Shown: positions 24,502 through 37,800 of the stretch, piece after piece
Numbering within the stretch: the stretch's first letter is position 1
Layout of the letters: every line of letters starts with the position of its first letter
Assembly (NCBI RefSeq): GCF_001659605.2
Contig: NC_035164.2
Span: 1,761,001-1,825,000, forward strand
Direction: 5' to 3'
DNA: 64,000 nucleotides
Source of the DNA: Manihot esculenta
Lineage: Eukaryota > Streptophyta > Magnoliopsida > Malpighiales > Euphorbiaceae
Notes under the pieces: generated by a model
Told to the model about the DNA's origin: nothing
The model's database searches: none
What the model saw: the letters and a program-made list of their open reading frames with translations, nothing else
Program-made: the position numbers and the translations under genes

Positions 24502-24654
24502 TCTTGATTTTAGAGAAAGTAATTTTTGATAGTACTGAAGAATTCAAAAGATGTATTATACATTAATTTCAATACATCGTATTTATAGACATAAGATTCT
24601 AACTAGAACATAGTAGAAATACATTACCCAAAGTATGACCCGTATACACTAACA
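24502..24654 (-). repeat. 5' LTR of the copia element
   Basis: 153 bp counterpart of 19386-19554. It is directly followed (minus strand) by the primer binding site at 24490-24501, complementary in type to initiator tRNA-Met. Confidence 0.87.
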
Positions 24655-24659
24655 TATGA

Positions 24660-25440
24660 CACAGTTTAAAGTTCCTAAAGAATCAAGTTAAGCAATCTGG
24701 AACCATACTCATTGCGTGGAGGGGCTGAACTCTGGAAATGTTAGACCGTCGAGAGGCAATCTGTTTCAAGCCATATATTTTCAAAGCATAAATCTCTTGC
24801 CATAGTAGCTGCGAAAATTGCAGCTTGGCATTCAGCTTCCTGTGGGTTCAAACATTTAGAACTGGTTTTAACTACTGCGGCCAACACTTGACTTGCAAAA
24901 TCTCGAGCAAGCATACTAAGAGAGTATCTTATCACCTCCCCTTCTTGGGTTAGAGCTGCGTCACAATTGACTTTGATAGTATCTAATGGTGAAGGTACCC
25001 ATTTAACGTTGCTGGGGGTCGATCTTGAACCTGCTGAACCAAGATTGGGCTGTTTGCATTGATCAAGTAAACCCAAGGCCATAGAACCAGCCGCACTTCA
25101 TTTATCCATAATCTGCTAAATACCTCTAGGCTTCCAGTTTGCCCATAGCAACATAGCCAGCGATTCGGTCTTCTGTTTTCCATTGTTTTCATAAAAAATT
25201 GTTACCCATCGGTTTACATCTCTGCTGTCAATAAACTCATCAATTCTTAACAGGGAGAGTAACCAACTTGCTGTAATTAGAGAAGGACATGTTAGGACAA
25301 CATGATAACTCGTTTCAATATCTTCACCGCAACGATCACAATACACGTCCTCTATAACTTTCCGCTTATGGAGCTGTAGCTTAACGGGTAATAGTTAATC
25401 ATTATTAATATTTTTTTATGTATAAACCGATCACCAGCAA
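24660..25440 (-). pseudogene. LINE (non-LTR) 3' ORF2 fragment: zf-RVT and RNase H
   Basis: Minus-strand frames give a zf-RVT domain (YCDRCGEDIETSYHVVLTCP, 25116-25346), then after a frame change an RVT_3 RNase H (IKVNCDAALTQ ... NPQEAECQAAIFAA ... WLETDCL, 24741-25082). It breaks off at the copia insertion and resumes at 19380. The upstream endonuclease and RT are absent, so it is 5'-truncated near 25440. Confidence 0.8.
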
Positions 25441-28400
25441 AACCACTATCCTAAGCTAAGATGGAGAAGAAATGGTACCCTACTGCAGAAGGTATATATA
25501 GCAGAGAACTAACTAAAATCCAAAGGAGATTATTATCAAATCGTCATGACCAATCAACAAACCACAAGTTGAGAAGTCATTCAGGCTAAAGACCTCGGCA
25601 GAAAAGGAAAATGATTTTCTACACTAGGAAACACTATCTCCATTCGAGTCCATGCTCAACCAATTGTAGTTTCCATGGAGGATTCCCAGAAGAAATTGAC
25701 AAAACTAAACAGATCTATAATGTGGAGGGAAACCCACTCATTGAGATAAGTGTGGTGGCAGTAGGAGGCCAACGCAGCAAATCAGGAGAAAGGGACTAAG
25801 AAAAGACAATTTACAAAAAAAAAAGAAGTCAAGATCCACTTAATGCAATTGTAAGGATATGTATATCGATCTTATGGTTTTGGATCAATCTTTCCCTAAT
25901 TTTTTTTTTTATAAAACTTTAGTGGCTTGTGTTAATGAATGAGTGAAAATTTTGTTAATGATAGCTATATCAAGATATGTCTCTATTTTTTTTTCTTTTT
26001 CTTTTTTTAAAGATATGTCTATAGTGGCTTTAGGGAGAGAGATCAATATAAATCTAGGACTCAAGGTGCTGAGACAAAAAAAAAATCTGACAAAAAACAG
26101 ATAAAAAATCAAAGTTCACTTTCTAACAATAGCCTAAAAAGAGAGTCAAACTAGCATGGAGAAGAAAATGCTTAGATACACATAGTCATGGTTCAGTTTA
26201 GATTGTAAATTGAATTGGAATAATATCAATTAAATTCAAAATCAAACTAATCAATCGATTCTAATTTTTAAATTAAAACTAGAATATTAAATTAGAGGCC
26301 GGGTATGATTTTTCCTTCTATAAATCAAAATCGAATTGAAATTCATCAGTTCAAACTGATGATCTGATTTAATTTTAATTTAATTTTTATTTCTTAAATA
26401 AATTATTTTAAAAAATTATATCACTTAAAATTAATACATAAGTAAGTTAAATTATTACGTTTAAATTTATTTTTAACTTATAAAAAAATATTATTTATAT
26501 TTAAATGTAATATTATTTTATTTTTATATTATATATATTATTTTATTTTTTATACCATTTATATGAATAAATTTTACGATTTACTTATTTAATAAAATAT
26601 ATATTCAATTATATTTAATACTTATATTTATTTTTTATATTTTATTTAAATTTTTTACTTTTATTTTTTTAATTAAAATCATATTAAAAGTTTATAATTT
26701 GAATTTATTCAATTATATTTAAGATTAATATTTATTTTTTATATTTTATTTAAATTTTTTACTTTTATTTTTTTTAATTAAAATCATATTAAAAGTTTAT
26801 AATTTGAATTTAATTGGAACTGAAAGGAATAGTAAAAAATTGAAATCATGACCGCTTTAAAATCAGATTGAAATTATATCAAAACCATTAAAAAATCAAA
26901 ATCATCTTGCACTATTTTAAATTAAATTAATTTTAATTTAATTTAAAAAATAAATCAAATTGCCAATTTCAAACGTAACCAGCTCAAACCTTATCTAGGA
27001 GCAGGGACCGTACTGATTTTTTTTTTTTTTAAACTGCACCATACTGCATTGTTATTTGTTAACAATCAATAATTGTATATCCAATCGTGTCCAACTTTAA
27101 CACTCAATTGAAGACAAATTTGTTTTCTAAAAAAAATAATTTGGATGTGTTTATTTATGTATTTACAATAGAATACGGACATTAGCCTTGTCCTCTTGAA
27201 CCATGAGATGGACATGTTATTACTACGCTACTATAACGATTTTGAATTTATTTAATCAGGTAATAAACAAAATAAGTTAACTTCCAATTTCATTTCTTAT
27301 ATTTTATATGAAATTAAAATTAAATTATAAATAGTTTCAAATCAAACCGAACCCTACCTTTTAGTTTATGCCCAAATTACCAAATCACATGCAATCGCTT
27401 AACTAAAAAACTGAACTTATTTCATATAACAAAAGGTTCCTGATTGTATCTCTTACTGTGGCGATTAATTTATTATTTTTAAAATTTTAATTAAATAGCT
27501 AACTTTTAAAAATATAGAAATTAATATGTAGATTTCATAACAGTGGATGACTCTTTCACCAAACGTTCTTAGGTCCCAGCATCACACGTGCGTATAACCT
27601 TTCAGGTGGACCATGCCTATTGACTTTCCAGTTGCTTAGCTTCCATTTGTCGAAATCATAAAAACAAAAGTGAAATTTGGAAAAAGAAGAAACTTGGAAG
27701 TGGGCGAATGGAGAAAAGCAAAATAGCAACCGGAGATTCACTAACCTTCCTTAAAGGCAGTTAAAAAAAAAATCCCTAAAGAAAACTCACAGATCTCAAG
27801 TCAAATACTTTTTTTGCGTTGACGGGTCAACTAATGAGGCTTTTTGGCGTACTTTTTAGGAGACACTAGACCTTTGTTTCACAAAATGACAATTTAGCCT
27901 AGGATTCTTGTCCAGCGTTCGAGAAACAATTCCCTGTATATTGTCTGTAGTCTGCACATTTTTCTATTTAACCCTGTTTTTTATCGAGTTTCTTTCACTT
28001 ACTAACTCAGATTTAGTTTTGCAGTAGAGCACTAACAATTCAAATAAAGATTATTGCCCTAGTTTGAAGCAAATGCATTACCCGAAAAAGCACTATGATG
28101 TAACTGTAGTTGTATGAAAAGGTACGATCCCATTTAAGAAAGCTGATCCCTGAGTGGACCACGCCTGAACTTACTCACGGCAAATGAGTGACTCTTCCTC
28201 TTTTTTAGATTTACAGAATCATCTCATTGGACCCGCCAAGAAATCGCCATCATTGAAATTCAAACCAAGTTTTAATAATACCAGTAGTTTTGCTTTACAT
28301 AATTGAATATGACTTTTCCCCAACTGAAACAATTTCTTCACCTGACATTTGCCTTCAAAATGTTCTGCTCTACGAGCTGCAAACTGCTGCATCACATGGC

Positions 28401-28544
28401 GCTTTGGATTGGATTATAACCCGAGCTCCTGAAGCAAGTCTGTTGGAAGGAAGTTGCTGAATGTTAATTGATTGGCACCGAAAATAAGAAGTAATGAGGA
28501 GGATAAATTGAGCGGTTATTGTTAGAAGTGGGTAGAGCCAACAC
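25441..28544. other. Intergenic DNA
   Basis: Mostly low-complexity AT-rich sequence. 26190-26960 resembles a decayed CGGTTTGGTT-family repeat and includes a tandem duplication (26603-26812). The last about 500 bases may be 3' UTR of the minus-strand SOSEKI gene. No gene seen; a 62-codon frame at 25611 has no support. Confidence 0.5.
26603..26812. repeat. About 105 bp tandem duplication
   Basis: Two adjacent units beginning ATTCAATTATATTTAA and sharing TTATTTAAATTTTTTACTTT and AAAAGTTTATAATTTGAATTT in the same order, almost identical. Local slippage or duplication in AT-rich DNA. Confidence 0.8.
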
Positions 28545-31438
28545 TTAACTTTCTTCTATTTTGATCACTTTTTCTTTCTCTTCTCTAAAGGAATCAAGCT
28601 TCTTTGGTAGCTTTTTTCCCATAACATGTTCTGCTATTCTTTTGCTGCTGCCATTGGATGTGCAACCGTGTATGGCTTCAGAGCAATTGGTCTCATCAGA
28701 AGAGCTCCGAGGTTTATCAGAAATGGGTGATCTCATAGACTCACTTCGCTGTTGCTTGCTTAGTGAGGCTTTTATTGATCTTGGAATGCATTTTAAGTGT
28801 CCAGAGATTAACACATCATTCTCGGCTGAATCCATTTGCTTACAAGTCCTGTAATTCAATTTAGTTCAGCGAATTAAGAGTGAATCACAAAAATAGGCAG
28901 GGAACAGTGAATACTGCTAGATGTCCTTAGATTATAATAATTCATCGAGAGATATGCCTATCAAAGACATGCGAATACCGAGACCACAATTTTACCAAAA
29001 TTCACATTTTAATCAATAGCCAAGGAAGTCCTCTTTATGTAATACCAAAAAGGATGACATCATTTGATATCAATATTCAATATTATAGACCATCACCCAA
29101 ATAATGACTTAATTTGTTGAATGATCATGTTGTTTTGCGTAACAGGATTCCAGGAAAGCACAATGCTTTTGAATACAAAGTGAAACACGATTGAAGGGGT
29201 TTAATATTAGTGGGGCATATTTCCATGTGACCTAATCATTAATGTATATGTAAAGGGCAAAAGTTTGCAAGGTTAGACTCAATAAAGAAGGCTGTGCAGG
29301 GATTGTGCCAAATGCATTTCAACAACACTTTAACAAAAGTCAAGATCCCTCAAACAACCAACCTTGTTCAATTTACATAAACTTGTTCTCAAGCCTAATT
29401 GATCAATTAAACTAACCTAATTCAAAATTCATCTGCCATGCTCACTTAATTTGTAGAGACTAGTGTTTGCAAAATATTCAATGGTGTTACTATTAGGATA
29501 TTAAATTATTAACTTGCAACATCATAATCCCTAATGTAATAGAGTTAACCTAAATTAAAATTATTCCCAAAGATATCAATGGTGTGTGAAAAAATTAAAT
29601 AAGAATTGAAAACAGATGAACCTGTCTGCACTGTAGGAAGAAGAACGCTTCAGTGTACTTGGTCCATCTCCTTCTTCCTTGAGCATTTTTGTCTCGATGA
29701 GGCTCCCACTGAAATATTCTTTGTCTTCCAATCGCAGACCCATCAACCTTGGATTCTCTGAGAGGCAATCAAGCTCCCCTAACATTATTGAAGTAGAGAA
29801 TAATGGAGAACCAAACTTTGAATGAGAAAACCTTGGCCTGTAGGTTGGTACAAGCCCAAAACTGTGGTCTTTCACTGAAATTGACCCACAGGAGATCAAT
29901 TGCATCAACATATTAGTGGCCTTGATCTTTGCATTGGCTGGCATTCGAATTTCTTCCTCTTCAAGAATCCTAAAACTGTTGATTTTATTCACATCAGCTC
30001 TAATAAGGGACTCTAATGTTTCGGTCTTTCCACCTGATGAAGATGCACTAGAGGATGACGGGGGAGGGGAAACTGAATTCTCACTTATATCAGAGTTCTC
30101 TTTAACAAATGGAACCTGGGTGTGGTAATTATTACACTCATGTCCTGATGAGTTATCATCAGTTGAAACACCCCGTGTACAAGTTTCTCGGGTTTTACGT
30201 CTGCTTACATTTTCCTCAGTCTGGGTAGAAGCATCTGCTAATCCATCACTCTTGTAAACCTTATACTCTGTCAAGCTTAGAGAACCATTCCAAGAGGAAT
30301 TCTTGCCATCTCTAGACTCTGGCGACACACCAGAGGAGCCAGGATGTTGAAGAGTAGGGGAAAGCTCATCATCCTGAGAATGTTTCGGTTCCTTGCCATT
30401 CATGCTTGAAGATGACGCGGAATCATCTTGAGATCTAGAAGATGCCGGTTCTGGCATTTGTTTCAGATTTTGAATTTTGATGGTTCCGACGGGAGCAAAG
30501 CGATCTGAAGAAAGGAATCGATGCTCTCAGTTTTTCTTTGTTATTATTTTACTAATCCTCCATCTTGTAATCAGTTGCACGATAAAAAGAATAAATTAGA
30601 TGATCTACCAGAATTAGTTTCTTCAAATAGTTCAGAACCTTTGAGAACGTATTCATTTCCATGAGCAGGAAGAATTAGGTCATCCTCGCAGAGATCATGC
30701 CAAACAAATCCACTTTTGTAGCTTCTGCAACCAACAATAGAGATAAAAATTGAATAAACAAGATGAAATATCTCATAGAAAGAAGTACAAGAATAACATA
30801 AGAGATATTCTATCTGGCCACCAAAAAAACTCTGCTCAATACTTGTACCGTAGCATTTTGAAGAACAGGAAAAGAAAAAAAAAAGAAAAAAAAAAAAAAA
30901 AAGAAAGAAAGAGAATGAACCCAAAAATTAAAGAGAGAGAGCGCAGAGACCAAGGATATAGGGTTTTCAATCCTTTGTCTCTTGCGATCTCCTTTGTTTT
31001 CCTCAGCAACGAAAAAGGAAAAAGGGGGAGAAAGATAAAGGAAATTCGAAATTTACGAAAATAAAACGGAGGAAAGAAGAGGAAGGTAAGTGATTTGACC
31101 TCTTGCAGGACCATGAGTACATGGAGGCCATCCCTCTGCCTCTCAACACATTAAGCCTCTCAATCACATCTGCACGGTTCAGTTATTCTCAAACCTCATA
31201 AATTGATCAAAATACATATATGTAAAAGTTAACACAGTATAAAGATACCTCTCAGGTAGAGACCGTCCGGCGAAGAGAGAGGGACTTCAATGAAGTGAGG
31301 ATGTTCAAGCTGGCGATTCCTACAGAGATAATAAACCACAGGCACTTTCCGATTCTGGTGATACTTCGGCGACCTCTCCGTCCATACTTTTGCTCTCTCC
31401 GGACTCACTTGCCTATACTTCTTCATTCTCGCCTCCAT
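28545..31438 (-). CDS. SOK: SOSEKI polarity protein (DIX-like, DUF966)
   Basis: Five exons on the minus strand: 31438-31249, 31169-31100, 30724-30609, 30504-29622, 28848-28545; all GT-AG, phases agree, 520 aa. The N-terminal about 95 residues form the DIX-like polymerising domain ([32 protein letters not shown]), followed by [11 protein letters not shown] and a long Ser-rich middle. The conserved C-terminal blocks include an [28 protein letters not shown] segment and [15 protein letters not shown] proteins form polymers at cell-membrane corners and read out tissue polarity; this copy has every block and should be functional. Closest subtype (SOK2/SOK3-like) is a guess. A 5' UTR with GA microsatellites lies upstream. 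Confidence 0.94.
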
Positions 31439-32014
31439 TCCCGCATCAAAACCCTAACACCACCACAAAATAAACAAGAAAATGCAGAGTTTCACCAACT
31501 TTATGCTTCTCGGCTACGCTGATATCACATTTGCCAAATCTAGCAATGCAGAAGCGAGATTCAACTCAGTAATTAACCAAACGAAGCAGACTCGAAAATT
31601 TAAATTTAAAAAAAATCATAAAACAGTAAGCACTTAAGCCGAGAGCTGAATACAAATCTAAGCAATCCAGTAAAAAATTCGATATAGAGATTAGAGAGAT
31701 ACAATACAATGAAGAAAACGTAGGATTCAAAAACAAGCTCAGAAGAAGAATCCATGAGAGGGAGATATAGAGGATAAGTTAAAGAGGCGAGAGATAACCT
31801 GAGTGAAGATAGTGAAAGCACAGGGAAAGAGGAGGAGCCCGCATTTACTGCTCAGAGAGTAGATAGACACAGAGCTTCTTTAGCTCATTGAAATCTTCAA
31901 AGGCAAGAGAGAGAGAGAGATGAGGATGATTGGCAGTGATGGCGACGGAAGATGGAAACGTCGTTTACTTCTTATTTTCTGGTCACTTTTATTTTGGCTG
32001 ATTCGATGGGAGTT

Positions 32015-32045
<31 letters not shown>

Positions 32046-32149
32046 TGGCAAGAAGAAGCTGCAGTGATTTGTTGTGGTGTGGACTGATTTTGGCTTTTGC
32101 CTTTTTTCTAGTTCCCACATTACCCCTCGTGTAAGCTGCCAATAGGGTG
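31439..32149 (-). promoter_or_regulatory. 5' UTR / promoter region of the SOSEKI gene
   Basis: Pyrimidine-rich on the coding strand, with (GA)n tracts at about 31908-31921 and 32018-32046. GA/CT tracts near plant transcription starts are common core-promoter features. A CTCAG|GTTATC site near 31797-31802 (coding strand) could be the donor of a 5' UTR intron; not proven. Confidence 0.4.
32018..32046 (+). repeat. (GA)n microsatellite
   Basis: Perfect or nearly perfect GA dinucleotide run; a shorter one lies at 31908-31921. Likely length-variable between individuals. Confidence 0.9.
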
Positions 32150-33654
32150 AGTGGGAGGGGGAAGGGGAATTTGATTTTTTAAACTCTTCTCTTTAATGTA
32201 CACAGGGCAACGGTCCGGGTTTGGAATCTACATGTATGTCTATATCCATATACTCTGTATTAAAATAAAGTCTTCCAATGTTTTTTTTATAAATATTCCA
32301 ATGAGTTATTTAATGGACTTAATAGCATTAAAAATCCTATTTTTCATAATTTTTGCATTTTAATTTTAAATTTTTAATTTTAGAACAACTTATCAGAAAT
32401 TTTAAATTTCAAAAATTTTTTCTTAATAAAAAATTGAACAGAAGAGGTTAAGAAAATATATTTATGTTTAGATGATAATCTATGTGTCAATTTTTTTTCT
32501 TTTTATTAATAGAATCTACGTGACAAATTAGATTGTGAAAGAGAAAGTAAGTGTGATTATGAAAGAGAAGGAAGTAGGCTTTTGTAGTATTAAAGCCACT
32601 GCACTTTTAAAAAGAAAAATCAAGCATAATCCTTTTGTAGTATTAAAGTCGCATATCTATGTTGATGGTAAATACGTCTGAATAAATTTTTGAGATTTTA
32701 ATTTTTTAATTTTTATTTTAAAAAAAATAATTATAAAAAAATAAATTAATTAGTATAAAAAAACTGAGCAATGAATAGTAAAGTATTCAAAATAAGCATT
32801 GTTAAAGAATTTTATTTGTATTTTGATAATTGAACACCACATCTAACATGTTCATATTAGGAAAACATTCATGTACACTTTGTTGAAAAATTACATCAAA
32901 TATTGATTTTTGAGAGTGATATATCATGCATGTACCCATCAGAATTCAATGCCCATGTGGAAATACAAATAAAACAAAATCATTTACTTTTATTTAAACT
33001 TCCACTTCCTCCCAAAAGATTCATTTTACCAAAAAAATTAAATAAAATTTTATAAAATTTTTAACTCTAAAATAAGGGATTAGGAAATTTTCTGCATAAG
33101 CTTTGTATATTGGATGTATATATTTATTTAATAGAATTATTGGAAATTAATTTTTTAGTTTTATTTTTTTATTTTGATTGAGAATAAAATTTGAAATTTA
33201 TAGACTTTAACACTACTCTAATACTTCAACTTTAATTATAATCAGTTTGAAGATATATTTACACAACTTATTATACTATATATTAATCAAACCTTTCAAC
33301 CGTTGATTATTTATATTAATATTTAATTGTTGATTATCACCAAGTAATCATCATAGTCATTTAAAATAAAAGTTTTCATACATCATTAATGAAAGCTTCA
33401 AAATTATAATTAAAAATATATTAAATAAATTATTTAGTGATATGATCCAAAGATAGAATTGAACGGCATTTGGTCAATTTTTAAAAGAGAAGATATGAAG
33501 TAGTTGGCGTTTATAGACCGTTATTTCGACGCTCAAGTTAATAAATTAATATAATTAACGAATATAATAAATTATTTTGAGTTTAAAATAATTGTATAAG
33601 AACGTATAACTTAATTTCTATGCACATTAGTTTTTATACAGTAGAAGAGGGAGT

Positions 33655-33830
33655 TTCAACTGATACCAGCTAATAGATAAAAAATCTCATGATTATAGGT
33701 ATAATGGAAATCTGTTGAATTATATCTATTAACGGTAACTCTTTACGAAGATTCAATATACTTAGAAAAGGATAAGTCTTGGTAATGCACCAAGTATCAT
33801 GGTGTCCTGATATTCTTTTATATAGTGAGA
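33655..33830 (+). repeat. Dispersed repeat shared with 63187-63330
   Basis: Contains GATACCAGCTAATAGATA, ATTATAGGTATAATGGAAATC and ATAAGTCTTGGTAATGC, which match in order TATCGGCTAATTGATAGG, ATTATAAGTGTAATAGGAATC and GTAAGTCTTGACGAAAAG in the other copy. Diverged and non-coding; family unknown. Confidence 0.5.
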
Positions 33831-34689
33831 CCTCTGCGATAATGTGTCAATTTATTATATTCTAGTCACATGACTATATTTTAGGATAACAGCTCATATC
33901 TTATTTTGAACGATTATTATACCTCATCACTTAGTATATAAATGAAATATTTGAAATTCCCCTTGAACGAGTCATAGAATTAAGATACTACAAAAAAAAG
34001 TTTGAGTTAGGAAGGATTTTTCAATTTTTAAAATTTTTTCACTGAAATCATCATTTATTTTAAGAATATTATGAGTATTAACTTTTTTTTAATTTTATCA
34101 TTATCTTTATTGAACATAAATAGAATATTACATGATCCAATACAAGCATCCAATCCGTAGGAGAAAGTAAAACCCCTCTTATTCCCATTATTTGAAAATT
34201 TTAAGCACAAAAATATGTTGTTATACGAAATTTGTTATATGAAATTAGTCGACAACTAATCAAGCTTGTAAATGCACTTCCAAGTCCCAATCAAATTTGA
34301 AAGCCAAAAAATTATCTTATTGAGCTGGTTTCATTCAAAAACTCTACATTCTAAATGAAAATTCACAATAAGGACACAAAAAATTATAAAGGATTTTGAA
34401 AGCATCACATTAATCGAACAGAGATCAAAACAACAATCATTTTGGAGTATCAATCGGTATATTCAAATGCATATATATTTGTATGAAGAAGTACATGCAA
34501 ATGCAACAACACAACAATACAGTGCAATTTCAACGGCATATAAACACCCACAAATTCAACATTACACAAACACAAACACAAAATTGAAACACAATTTCAA
34601 TGACACACAACATCCGGTTCTCTCAATAGTTAATACTCTTATAAAAAAAATTAGTTACCTTCTACAATTGAGGACAGAGGAGTCGCATC

Positions 34690-34850
34690 TAAAGAGTGAT
34701 GATGCATGGAAACTGGAGAGCGACGTTGATGATGCATGGAGAGACTAGAAAGCGACGATACATGGAGACTGGAGAGTGACGTCAATGATGCATGAAGAGA
34801 CTGAAAAGCAACTATGCGTAGAGATTGGAGAGCACGGAGGAGTTAGAGAA
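34690..34850 (+). repeat. Degenerate minisatellite, about 45 bp unit
   Basis: Repeated phrases GATGATGCATGGAAACTGGAGAGCGACG, GATGATGCATGGAGAGACTAG, CGATACATGGAGACTGGAGAGTGACG and so on recur roughly every 40-50 bp. Related GTGAAGAT words continue to about 34930. Confidence 0.6.
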
Positions 34851-37800
34851 GAGTGAAGATACGTATTTAAAGAGTGAAGATCGATAATGCGTATTTGAAG
34901 AGTGAAGATTAACGACCCGACGATGGTCGATGTGACAATGCCGATGCGTGGAGAGGACTTAGAGGAGAGTGGAGGCACGACACGATGTATTGATACGTGC
35001 AAGAGAGATTGGAGGCTAGAACTTAGAGCCGTGTCTTTTAAATTAGGAAATTATTAAACGTAATATTATGTTTATTTGATTCCGTTCGATCTAATTGAAA
35101 TTTTTAGGTCAAAAATGAACCGAACCGAACTCATCGATTTTTAATAAATATAAAACCGAACTAAACCAAATAAAAAATTAAATCAAATTAAATTTCTAAA
35201 ATTAATCGATTCAACCAGTTATTTTAGTTTAAATCAAATACTTTAACCCTAATTAATAAGATTTAAATTATTTTTTTAATCACCATATTAAAACTTTAAA
35301 CGAAAGACTGTTTTCAATAGTCAATGTTTAGTCTATCAATTGTTTATTATTGTTGGTTGTTCATTAATATTTGATAATCAATTACTAATAATTAGTAATT
35401 ATTCATAATCATTTAAATAAATTTTGAAAGTCAATAATGAACCATTATAAATTATAATTACACTAAAAGTTATAATTTGTTAATTTTCAATATTTGGTCA
35501 TTCAATTATTGATTGCTAATTATAATAATAGATAATAACAATAATTAAAAAATCTGAAGTATTTCCTCATTAAATTTTAAAAATGTATCCACTAAAATAC
35601 TTGGAGCCAAATTGAATTATAATATTTGCCTCATTATGATGCCTAACTTAATTTCCAGATAAAAGACAATAATTAAAGCCAAGAGTCTCCAATTATTTGA
35701 TTTAGCAAAAGCTAAAGGTAGTATTGCACCATTCCTTCCAGTGCATATTCAGTTATAATCGAATAACTGAATTCAATCGATAAAATTTAATTATTTTATT
35801 AAAATTATATTTAATCTAATTTTTTTTAATTTCAATTCAATTAATATTTAAAAATTAAATAATTTTAATTAATTAAAATTTTGATTCGATTAACTAAATT
35901 CATTTTCTCAATTAGGTCCATTGAAATTAATAAAGCTTCAATTCAGAAATACCTTGGAGGAAAGGGAAATGCTATATGCCCCATTCCTATTCCTTATCCT
36001 TATATTTAATAATCTATTCAATATAGGAATATTATGCAACTCACGCACCACATGTGCCCTGTTGCAATTCTCAATGTTAGCAAAATCATTTCTATTCTAT
36101 ATATGGCGGATTCAAATTAACGGTGAAGTTTGAGTCTAGTGATAAATATATTGAAGTAGATTTGATAAATTTTATATTTTCAACTCTTTTAATCTTAATT
36201 TTTTTTTCATAATTTTGGCAAAAAAAATCGAGATTTTAAATAGAAAAAGAAGAAAAAAAATAAAAATTGTTAAAAATAGTGAAAAGAAAAAGATATGGAC
36301 AAGTACTAGAAACTTGTTGGAGCTTTTTGTAAAAATGCTAAAAGCAATTAGACAGGGTGGTTTCTAGTGGGGGAGAACAAATCCAAGATTCACGACCAAA
36401 CTAAATAGCCCAATCGATCAAATTAAATTAAATCAGATTGAAATAAAAATATTTTTTAAATATAAATTATTTAGTGTGAGATAAATAAAATTTAAATATT
36501 TTATTTTTTAATTTAAGTATTCCTAAGACATTAATCAGATTATTTATATTTTTATAGACATTTTAATTAAAGAGTAATGGAATATTTTTTATCACAATTT
36601 TTATTAAAATTTAATATATTTATTACTCTTATCAATTAAATTAAAAATATATTTAAAAAAACCAGAGCGAGAATTAATTTAACTTGATTTTAATTGATAT
36701 TTGTATTCCACATCTACCCGTCTATGAATTCTGTACCATCATGTGTTGATTAATTGTGAGATTGAGGGGTCAATAGTTTTGTCAAATCGTGGGATTTAGG
36801 GCTTATTTGAAATTATTAAAAATATATGGAATCCTCTCCGACAATAAAAAAATGAGTAGAGTATTTTATTTAAAGATTGAAAATTAAATATTAAAATATA
36901 TGTAAATTTAAATATTATTTAAAATATTAGGTATGAAAATGATTGGGAAATTGAAATAAAATAAAATAATAAAATTAATTAACTTGACATGATAAAATTA
37001 GTAAAATAATTAATATTAAATATTAAAGTAGTTTGAATCTGATTCAATTAATTTATTTAATTAATAATTTAATTTTAATTATCAAATTTAGAATAAATAA
37101 TCATATAATAATTAATTCTCTTTCAAGTAAGACTAAATTAATTAATTAAAAATTATCATCTCCCTCAATAATTTGATAATACTTTAATTAATTATCTAAA
37201 TACTGTAATTATTTGATTTAAAAATTTCGCATATCAAATCAATTAATATTGCTCAGTTATTCAATTTTCAATTCAATTTTAAAATATTTTCTCCCAATTT
37301 TAATCTCATGATAAAATCATTCAAATATTCTGTAACTTCTCAAAATATTAATTTTAAAAATTAAATAATAAATAGATAAAAAAAAATCAATTTAAATAAA
37401 TTAAAAAAATTAATAATTCAAACTACATTAAATTTCCTAACAAACGAATAAACTAAATTAAAAAATTATCTAAAATCATCCTAAAACAATGAAAAAAAAT
37501 CTCTAACGGGTGAATTTCTCTTTTAAAATCTTTTATTTTTTAAATTTCTCGTGATTTTCGCTATATATCACTTTTGAAGAGTGGACAAAAAGTTCATTTA
37601 TTTCTATTTATTTATACTATGTGAGACTCTAACCCATAGTCATAAAAAAAAAAATTTAAAGGATTAGAACTTAATAGTAAAAATATAGGACAGAACGCAT
37701 GGAAGAGACTGAGACATGGAATAGTCTACTTTGTATTTTCTAGCATGTGTTTCGGACCCAAAAATCTGTCAGGAGAAAATATAAAGCAGTGGGTCAAAAC

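Larger units (their letters stand above)
19386..24654 (-). mobile_element. Ty1/copia element, full length but degenerate
   Basis: Bounded by similar LTRs (19386-19554, 24502-24654) and flanked by the 5 bp duplication TATGA (19381-19385 and 24655-24659). A primer binding site (TGATGTCAGAGC) abuts the right LTR and a GAAGGGGGTG purine tract abuts the left one, so transcription is on the minus strand. Gag, protease, integrase, RT and RNase H follow in copia order. The element lies inside a LINE fragment and is itself interrupted by a MITE at 19984-20457. About 5.3 kb including the MITE. Confidence 0.93.

Noticed and set aside
19386..24654. Endogenous pararetrovirus
   Set aside because: Two LTRs, a tRNA-Met primer site, a copia domain order and a 5 bp target duplication identify a Ty1/copia retrotransposon; no movement or coat protein seen.
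25611..25799. 62-codon plus-strand frame
   Set aside because: No homology, no splice partners and no promoter context; expected by chance in this length.
28561..28854. 97-codon plus-strand frame over the SOSEKI last exon
   Set aside because: Antisense shadow of a well-supported exon.
34467..34748. 93-codon plus-strand frame with His/Thr-rich start
   Set aside because: Built from low-complexity CA-rich sequence and the minisatellite; no splice or homology support.
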